DNA from: Candidatus Latescibacterota bacterium
GTDB taxonomy: Bacteria; JAAXHH01; JACQVL01
NCBI GenBank assembly: GCA_016209865.1
Contig: JACQVL010000355.1
Coordinates: forward strand, 1 to 10,760
Direction of reading: 5' to 3'
DNA: 10,760 nucleotides
A model generated the notes under the pieces. That model saw only the letters and a list, made by a program, of their open reading frames with translations. It was not told where the DNA came from and did no database searches. Below are positions 5,494-10,760 of this stretch, piece by piece. The position numbers were made by a program, and so were the translations under genes. Within the stretch, counting starts at the first letter, position 1; each line of letters opens with the position of its first letter.

Positions 5494-7278
5494 CTAATAC
5501 CCCACCGCCGCGCCGGAACTCCTCGAATCTGCCGCGCCCAACCGCAGCCCGGTCTCCGGGGCGATCATGATGCTGTGCGCATCCCCCTGACTGTACTTCG
5601 CCGTCTTGGCCGTGTTGAGGGTATTGACCGTGTGCCCTTTCACGGTGAGGGCTTCGATCACGTCTAACGGCACGCCCCCTTCGATGTTCAGGACATCCGG
5701 GAACCATTGATGGTGGGTTCGCGGGGCATCGACCGCTTCCTGGACGGTCATCTTATGGTCGATGACGTTCATGATGACCTGCAGCGTCGTGTTGATGATC
5801 GTCCGCCCGCCCGGGCTCCCGGTGACGAGGTACGGCTTCCCGTCTTTCGCCACGATCGTCGGGGTCATCGAGCTGAGCATCCGCTTGTTCGGGGCGATCC
5901 GGTTGGGGTCGGTCCCGATGCGCCCCTGAGCGTTCGTCACTCCCGGCTGGATGTTGAAATCATCCATCTCGTTGTTCAGGAGGAACCCGGCGCCTTCCAC
6001 GACCGCGTACGCGCCGTATCCCCCGTTGATCGTGTAGGTGTTGGAGACGGCGTTGCCGTCTTTATCGACGACGGAGAAATGGGTTGTGCTCACTTCTTCT
6101 TCAGGGAGGGAGACGAGCGGCGGTCCCAACTCCTTGCTCGGCGTCGCCCGGAACGGGTCGATCAGGCTCCGGAGTTGTGCGGCGTGCTCCTTCGAGGTCA
6201 ACCGAGTGACCGGGACGTCGGTGAAGTCGGTATCGCCGAGAAACTGCGCCCGGTCGGCATACGTCCGGCGCATCCCCTCCGCCATCAGGTGGAGCGTCCG
6301 GGAGGAATTGGAGCCGAGACTCCCGATGGGGTACCCTTCGAGGATGTTGAGCATCTCGATCAGCGCCACGCCGCCCGAACTGGGCGGAGGCATGGTGATG
6401 ATGTCGTAGCCCCGGTACGTCCCATGGAGGGGAATGCGGATGACCGCCCGGTAGGCACTCAGGTCTTCGCGAGTGATGAGCCCGCCGTTCGCCGCCATGT
6501 CTCGCTCGATCAGCTCCGCCGTCTTCCCCTTGTAGAAGCCGTCCCGGCCGGATTGCGCGATCCGCTTCAACGTCTCCGCCAGGTCCTTCTGGACGAGCAC
6601 GTCGCCCTCCTGGTAGGGCTGGCCGTCCGGTTTCAGGAAGATTTTCGCGCTCGACGGAAACTGGGCAAGGGTCGGGGCCGCGGTCTTGAGGCTTTTCGCT
6701 AAGCGATACTCGACGATAAACCCCTTTTCAGCGAGGCCGATGGCGGGTTGCAGCACTTGTTTCAGGTTCATCGTTCCGTATTTTGCCAGGGCGATCGTCA
6801 GGCCGTCCACCGTGCCCGGCACCCCGGCCGCTAAGTAGCCGACGAGGCTCGTCTGCGGGTGGACCGGTTCTCCCTTGCTGTTTTTCGTCGTGACTTGCTG
6901 GTTGCGGACGATCGTCCCCTTCGCATCCAGGTACATCGCCGGCGTCGCCTTGCCAGGGGCTTTCTCCCGGTAATCGATCGCCACCGCCGACCCGTTGGCC
7001 AGCCGGATGACCATGAACCCGCCCCCGCCGATGTTGCCCGCCGTGGGATGCGTGACGGCGAGCGCAAACCCGACGGCGACGGCCGCGTCGACCGCGTTCC
7101 CCCCTTGCTTCAGGATGTCCAGCCCGGCCTGAGCGGCGAGTGGCTCCACGGCCACGACCATGCCCTGCCTGGCGCGGACCGGGTCCCGCGACGCCGCGTC
7201 AGCCGGGAGGATGATGGCCAGGACGATCCCAACGACGATGAGCGCACCCGCCTCAACATGAAGACGCCACCTACGCAC
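5494..7278 (-). CDS. ggt: Gamma-glutamyltransferase (glutathione hydrolase) precursor
   Basis: 594 residues, the usual size for the bacterial enzyme, which removes the gamma-glutamyl group from glutathione and related compounds in the periplasm. A signal peptide (about 1-29: basic start, hydrophobic core, then ADAAS) directs export. The precursor self-cleaves before a threonine; the TTHFSVVD motif places this at S397/T398, giving large and small subunits. Other expected residues are present: R104 in YREKAP for the substrate carboxylate, MDDF at 438-441, a lid-loop-like region (about 442-463), RMLSSMTP with S469/S470, and GSPGGRTI. The GTG start at 7278 has AAGGAGG six bases upstream, and a consensus promoter lies further up. 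It is monocistronic as far as seen, divergent from a peroxidase gene and convergent with two tiny membrane-protein genes. Confidence 0.96.
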   Translation of the reverse strand: MRRWRLHVEAGALIVVGIVLAIILPADAASRDPVRARQGMVVAVEPLAAQAGLDILKQGGNAVDAAVAVGFALAVTHPTAGNIGGGGFMVIRLANGSAVAIDYREKAPGKATPAMYLDAKGTIVRNQQVTTKNSKGEPVHPQTSLVGYLAAGVPGTVDGLTIALAKYGTMNLKQVLQPAIGLAEKGFIVEYRLAKSLKTAAPTLAQFPSSAKIFLKPDGQPYQEGDVLVQKDLAETLKRIAQSGRDGFYKGKTAELIERDMAANGGLITREDLSAYRAVIRIPLHGTYRGYDIITMPPPSSGGVALIEMLNILEGYPIGSLGSNSSRTLHLMAEGMRRTYADRAQFLGDTDFTDVPVTRLTSKEHAAQLRSLIDPFRATPSKELGPPLVSLPEEEVSTTHFSVVDKDGNAVSNTYTINGGYGAYAVVEGAGFLLNNEMDDFNIQPGVTNAQGRIGTDPNRIAPNKRMLSSMTPTIVAKDGKPYLVTGSPGGRTIINTTLQVIMNVIDHKMTVQEAVDAPRTHHQWFPDVLNIEGGVPLDVIEALTVKGHTVNTLNTAKTAKYSQGDAHSIMIAPETGLRLGAADSRSSGAAVGY

Positions 7279-7284
7279 CGGATT

Positions 7285-7291
7285 CCTCCTT
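7285..7291 (-). promoter_or_regulatory. Ribosome binding site fixing the ggt GTG start
   Basis: On the minus strand AAGGAGG stands six bases before GTG 7278. No ATG in frame nearby competes, so the GTG start and the resulting signal peptide are well supported. Confidence 0.8.
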
Positions 7292-7331
7292 TGTCAAGAT
7301 TCACAGAGCCTGTCGGGGATCAGACGATTCA

Positions 7332-7359
7332 ATTATACCAGATTTGATACGGGCGTCAA
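7332..7359 (-). promoter_or_regulatory. Sigma70-type promoter for ggt
   Basis: Read on the minus strand: TTGACG (7359-7354), a 16-base spacer ending in TGG, then a perfect TATAAT (7337-7332). The transcript should start near 7325, giving a leader of about 46 bases before GTG 7278. Confidence 0.78.
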
Positions 7360-7398
7360 GAGGAATCGTGAAAGGAAGGAGCGTGATCGCCCGCCAGG

Positions 7399-7427
7399 TT
7401 GACAGACGGGACGGGATAGCGTATACT
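7399..7427 (+). promoter_or_regulatory. Sigma70-type promoter for the peroxidase gene
   Basis: A perfect TTGACA (7399-7404), a 17-base spacer, then TATACT (7422-7427). Expected transcript start is near 7434, a leader of about 54 bases. Its -35 box is 39 bases from that of the divergent ggt promoter, so a single bound regulator could affect both. Confidence 0.8.
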
Positions 7428-7487
7428 TATTGATGTCATGAGCGAATCATCCCTTCCCACCACTCTGGACAAGGAGCCACACGACTT

Positions 7488-7976
7488 ATGAACCCATCAG
7501 GTGTCCTGTCTTTTACGATGAAGACGATCGACGGCCAGGAGAAGCCACTGGCCGACTATGCCGATCATGTCCTCCTCATCGTGAACACCGCATCCCGGTG
7601 CGGGTATACGCCCCAGTACCGGACGCTGGAAGCGCTGTACCAGAAATTCAAGGATCGGGGGTTCAGGATTCTGGCGTTCCCGGCGAACAATTTCGGGGCG
7701 CAAGAGTCAGGGACGGATGCGGAGATCGAGGCGTTCTGCAGCACGACATACCACGTCACCTTCGACCTGTTCTCGAAGATCAGCGTGAAGGGAGCGGACA
7801 GACACGCCTTGTACACGTACCTCACCACGCAGTCTGGGTCTCCCGGTGAGATCAAATGGAATTTCAACAAGTTTCTCGTGGACCGATCGGGCACGGTCGT
7901 GGCTCGCTACGAGTCCAACGTGGACCCGATGTCTGACTCCATCGTCCACCAGGTCGAAGCGTTGCTGGCACAGTAA
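7488..7976 (+). CDS. Glutathione peroxidase-family protein, thioredoxin-dependent 2-Cys type
   Basis: 162 residues, typical of bacterial members of the family, which reduce hydrogen peroxide and organic hydroperoxides in the cytoplasm. The peroxidatic cysteine is C38 in NTASRCGYTP. Its catalytic partners are Q72 in FGAQESG and W124/N125 in KWNFNKFLVDR. C84 in FCSTTYHVTF, 46 residues after C38, sits where the resolving cysteine of yeast Gpx3-type enzymes lies, so reduction by thioredoxin rather than glutathione is expected. The Cys often found in FPCNQF is Ala here (A66). ATG 7488 has AAGGAG eleven bases upstream, a slightly long spacing, and a near-consensus promoter at 7399-7427. The next gene begins 35 bases after its stop and is probably co-transcribed. 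Confidence 0.95.
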   Translation: MNPSGVLSFTMKTIDGQEKPLADYADHVLLIVNTASRCGYTPQYRTLEALYQKFKDRGFRILAFPANNFGAQESGTDAEIEAFCSTTYHVTFDLFSKISVKGADRHALYTYLTTQSGSPGEIKWNFNKFLVDRSGTVVARYESNVDPMSDSIVHQVEALLAQ

Positions 7977-8011
7977 ATCATTTCAACACGTGAGTACGCA
8001 AAGGAACCGCG

Positions 8012-9988
8012 ATGAATACAACACACCCCGAGGACATGCGGAAAAGTCGAGAGTGGGCGGGCCGCTTCATCACCGGCTCCGACGCTCTTCCCGTCTCTTT
8101 CGTGCTGGAAGAAAGAACCATAGCCGGCCTTCCGGAGGACTGGCAACCGGTCTCAAGTAGACGCCGCATCGACGCCACTATCTCCGAAACGGTTTTCGAA
8201 GGGAATGACCCCAGGACCGGCTTGAATGTCCGGGTTGAGTGCACGGAGTATCATGACTACCCGGTTGTCGAATGGGTGACATGGTTGACCAACAAGGGCG
8301 ATGAGACGACACCCGTGATCCGCGACATCCTCGTCCTGGATGGAACGTTCAAGGGCTCTTCGCCCGTTCTGTATCACTGCAATGGCGACTTTTACAGTGA
8401 GGAAGGATATACCCCTCAGGAGACTCCCTTACAGGCAGGAGACACGCTGGGTTTTGCCCCCAATGGGGGCCGTTCCTGTGATGGCGCATTCCCCTACTAC
8501 CGCGTCATGTTCGAAGACTGCGGTCTCTGCATGGCGATCGGCTGGCCCGGACAGTGGGCGGCCAATTTCAAGGGGCTCGCGGACGGCGTCCATGTTCGGG
8601 TGGGCCAGCAGAAGACACACCTGCGGCTCATGCCAGGGGAACGCATCCGCACCCCACGCATGACCGTCCTGTCCTGGACGGGGGACGTGTCACGAGCCGC
8701 GAACCTGTGGCGCCGGTGGTATCTTGCCCACGTCCTTCCCAGACCCAACGGGCAGCCGCTGAAACCGCTCCTGGCGTGTTGCTGCCCGGATGACGGGGAG
8801 GAATTCACAGCAGCGACCGAAGAAAACCAGCTCCGGTATATCGAGCAGTTCAAACAACGCGGCATTCGCCCTGACGTCTGGTGGATCGATGCCGGGTGGT
8901 ATCCCTGCTACAACAAAGACCATCAAAGAAAATGGTGGATCACCGGCACCTGGGAGCCTGACCCCGAACGGTTTCCCAATGGCCTGAAACCGGTATCCGA
9001 CCGTGCAGACCGGGACGGCGCGGACTTGCTGGTCTGGTTCGAACCGGAACGGGTACAACCGGGCACCACACTCGATGCGGAACGCCCCGAATGGCTGCTG
9101 AGGACGAAGGACAGCGACAACAGCCTGCTCAACCTGGGCAACCCGGAATGCCGCCAATGGCTGACCGACCACGTGTGCAGGCTGATCGAAGACAACGGCA
9201 TCAAGGTCTACAGGCAGGATCACAATTTTTCGCCCCTGGAACACTGGCGCAAGAATGAGGCTCAGGATCGTCAGGGGCTGAATGAGAACCTGCATGTCCA
9301 GGGTTACCTTCAATTCTGGGATGACTTGCTGGCACGCAATCCCGGCCTGTGGATCGATTCGTGCGCGAGCGGAGGACGCCGCAACGATCTTGAAACCATG
9401 CGTCGTTCTGTGCCGTTACATTATACCGACTATGGGTATGGGAATCATCCGGTGAAGCTGGCATTCCACCATACGCTGTCCGCGTGGATACCCTACTTCA
9501 AGGAGGTCACCCTCTCCTGGGATATCAGTGGGGCGGAACGATTCGACAACCGGGTAGACAGCTATTCTTACCACTGCGGCATGGCTCCCATGTTGTTTGC
9601 GACGCTGGACATCCGCCGGGACGACTACGACTATGCCCTTGCCAAGAGCATGATCGGCATCTGGCGCAGAGCGTCCGCTCTGATGCTCTACGGCGACTAC
9701 TACCCCCTGACGCCGTTCCACCGCAGTGCCGAACGATGGGTCGTCCGGCAGTTTGATTGCCCGGAAACAGGGCATGGGCTTTTCCAGGGAATCCGTTTCC
9801 CGGCATCTCCGGAAGAGACCGCCACGATCCATCCGAAAGGGATCGATCCGGGTGCGATGTACGTCCTGGAGAACCCTGAAACGGGCGAAACAAGAGACAT
9901 GCCGGGAGCGGTTCTAAGCCACGATGGTTTCACATTCGCTCTTCCGAAGCGCAGCGGAGCCATCTGGTTCTATTCCCGTGTCACTTGA
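8012..9988 (+). CDS. GH36-type alpha-galactosidase (melibiase-like glycosidase)
   Basis: 658 residues without a signal peptide, so a cytoplasmic retaining glycosidase, probably removing alpha-galactosyl (or alpha-N-acetylgalactosaminyl) residues from oligosaccharides. An N-terminal beta-sandwich (about 1-240) precedes the barrel, which shows DVWWIDAGWY at 288-297, VWFEPERVQPGT at 341-352, YRQDHN at 400-405 and WIDSCASGGRRND at 447-459. D403 fits the nucleophile position (many relatives have KWD-x-N there). D473 in HYTDY is the likeliest acid/base, judged by position. A beta-rich C-terminal domain ends the protein. ATG 8012 has AAGGA six bases upstream. It follows the peroxidase gene by 35 bases with no promoter of its own visible. 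No sugar transporter or regulator is nearby, so the substrate is unknown. Its stop lies inside the end of the opposing methyltransferase gene. Confidence 0.87.
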   Translation: MNTTHPEDMRKSREWAGRFITGSDALPVSFVLEERTIAGLPEDWQPVSSRRRIDATISETVFEGNDPRTGLNVRVECTEYHDYPVVEWVTWLTNKGDETTPVIRDILVLDGTFKGSSPVLYHCNGDFYSEEGYTPQETPLQAGDTLGFAPNGGRSCDGAFPYYRVMFEDCGLCMAIGWPGQWAANFKGLADGVHVRVGQQKTHLRLMPGERIRTPRMTVLSWTGDVSRAANLWRRWYLAHVLPRPNGQPLKPLLACCCPDDGEEFTAATEENQLRYIEQFKQRGIRPDVWWIDAGWYPCYNKDHQRKWWITGTWEPDPERFPNGLKPVSDRADRDGADLLVWFEPERVQPGTTLDAERPEWLLRTKDSDNSLLNLGNPECRQWLTDHVCRLIEDNGIKVYRQDHNFSPLEHWRKNEAQDRQGLNENLHVQGYLQFWDDLLARNPGLWIDSCASGGRRNDLETMRRSVPLHYTDYGYGNHPVKLAFHHTLSAWIPYFKEVTLSWDISGAERFDNRVDSYSYHCGMAPMLFATLDIRRDDYDYALAKSMIGIWRRASALMLYGDYYPLTPFHRSAERWVVRQFDCPETGHGLFQGIRFPASPEETATIHPKGIDPGAMYVLENPETGETRDMPGAVLSHDGFTFALPKRSGAIWFYSRVT

Positions 9989-10760
9989 GCGCGGTCACGT
10001 CGATGCTGACGACAGAGGCCTGAAGAGAAGTTTCTGTCCCTACTCCCTCCACGATCGTCCTGCCGATGGGGTCGTCCGTGTGTGGATCGACGCATGACGA
10101 CGTCTGTTTCACGGTCACCGTGACGTCCTGAAACCCGGCGGCTTCGACGAATCGTCGGTACTCGTCCACGAGGACGGCTCCGCCGACACATCCCACATAG
10201 GCTTCAAGGCTGCTGCGGATGGATGCCGGGAGTTCTTTCAGCAAGGCTATATCTGAGATGGCGATGCGTCCCCCCGGCTTGAGCACCCGGTAGAGTTCGC
10301 GAAACACTTGCGGCTTGTCCACGGACAGGTTGATCACGCAGTTGCTGATGGCGACATCGATCGAATCGTCTGCGATGGGAAGATGTTCGATCTCGCCCAG
10401 CCGGAACTCCACGTTCCTCACCCCGTGTTGACGCGCCAACGTTCTGGCTTTCTCAACCATCTCCGGGGTCATATCGACCCCGATCACGCGCCCGCGCGCG
10501 CCAACCTGGGAGGCGGCCAGAAAGCAATCAAACCCGGCTCCTGAGCCGAGGTCGAGCACGACTTCTCCGTCGTGAAGACTGGCCACGGCGGTCGGATTCC
10601 CGCAACTCAACGCGAGGTTGGCCTCATCCGGGATGACGTGTAACTCCTCGTCTGAATACCCGAGCGCCCTGGCGAAGGCCCTGGTGTCGGTCTCTCCCTC
10701 ACCGCAACATCCGCATCCCTTCTGGCTCTGAGCGATCTTGCCGTAGGCTTCTCTGACGCG
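9981..10760 (-). CDS. arsM: Arsenite S-adenosylmethionine methyltransferase, 5' end cut by window
   Basis: Visible 259 residues of a SAM-dependent methyltransferase that converts arsenite to methylated arsenicals in the cytoplasm, using thiols as co-substrate and reductant. The open frame runs to the window edge and begins with REAYGKIA, then a Cys cluster, GCGCCG, typical of the ArsM N-terminus. The SAM site is VVLDLGSGAGFDCFLAA, followed by GVDMTPEM. Cysteines expected to bind arsenic appear in LSCGNP, SNCVINLS and YVGCVGG. A TTG at 10610 is not the start, because conserved sequence continues upstream of it. The 3' end overlaps the convergent glycosidase gene by eight bases. arsM genes often sit with arsR-type regulators; any such gene would lie beyond base 10760. 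MerR- or UbiE-type methyltransferases are poorer matches given the three cysteines. Confidence 0.93.
   Translation of the reverse strand, partial: RVREAYGKIAQSQKGCGCCGEGETDTRAFARALGYSDEELHVIPDEANLALSCGNPTAVASLHDGEVVLDLGSGAGFDCFLAASQVGARGRVIGVDMTPEMVEKARTLARQHGVRNVEFRLGEIEHLPIADDSIDVAISNCVINLSVDKPQVFRELYRVLKPGGRIAISDIALLKELPASIRSSLEAYVGCVGGAVLVDEYRRFVEAAGFQDVTVTVKQTSSCVDPHTDDPIGRTIVEGVGTETSLQASVVSIDVTALK

Noticed and set aside
5707-6702. 331-codon plus-strand open frame opposite ggt
   Set aside because: It is entirely antisense to conserved ggt sequence, is His/Arg/Asp rich, and shows no ribosome binding site or domain.
10608-10610. TTG as the arsM start
   Set aside because: The frame stays open to the window edge and encodes the conserved ArsM N-terminal YGxIA and Cys-cluster region upstream of it.

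Overview
The window reads as a stretch of chromosome from a Gram-negative, probably environmental bacterium with high-GC DNA. It carries seven substantial protein genes (two cut by the window edges) and two very small ones. A periplasmic gamma-glutamyltransferase with a signal peptide and a class A penicillin-binding protein fit a diderm cell. I cannot fix the taxon from sequence alone. I saw no rRNA, tRNA, CRISPR array, transposase or phage gene.

Layout: (1) Positions 1-3848, minus strand: an apparent operon read right to left. It holds an acetamidase/formamidase-family protein with a long disordered Arg/Trp- and Pro-rich tail, then an unrecognised membrane-anchored protein with an internal duplication, then a class A penicillin-binding protein whose 3' end lies beyond base 1. 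The first two are 9 bp apart and the last two overlap by 4 bp. (2) 3833-3975: a 127-bp gap plus the start of the amidase gene, filled by a repeat/palindrome element. (3) 3976-5001, minus: a D-cysteine desulfhydrase-type PLP enzyme. (4) 5079-5455, plus: a compact unit with its own promoter and two tiny membrane-protein genes, each with a strong ribosome binding site. (5) 5494-7278, minus: gamma-glutamyltransferase. (6) 7279-7487: a divergent control region with two near-consensus sigma70 promoters, one for the gamma-glutamyltransferase and one for the peroxidase. (7) 7488-9988, plus: a thioredoxin-type glutathione peroxidase homologue, then a GH36 alpha-galactosidase-type glycosidase. (8) 9981-10760, minus: an ArsM-type arsenite methyltransferase cut at its 5' end, whose 3' end overlaps the glycosidase gene by 8 bp.

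The nearest thing to a functional theme is thiol and oxidant chemistry: glutathione breakdown, a peroxidase, D-cysteine breakdown, and arsenic methylation, which needs thiols. The divergent ggt/gpx promoters are the one place where the sequence itself suggests linked control. The penicillin-binding protein operon is a separate unit. Its unknown membrane protein, translationally coupled to a peptidoglycan synthase, and the two-gene small-membrane-protein unit at 5141-5455 are the best candidates for undescribed biology.
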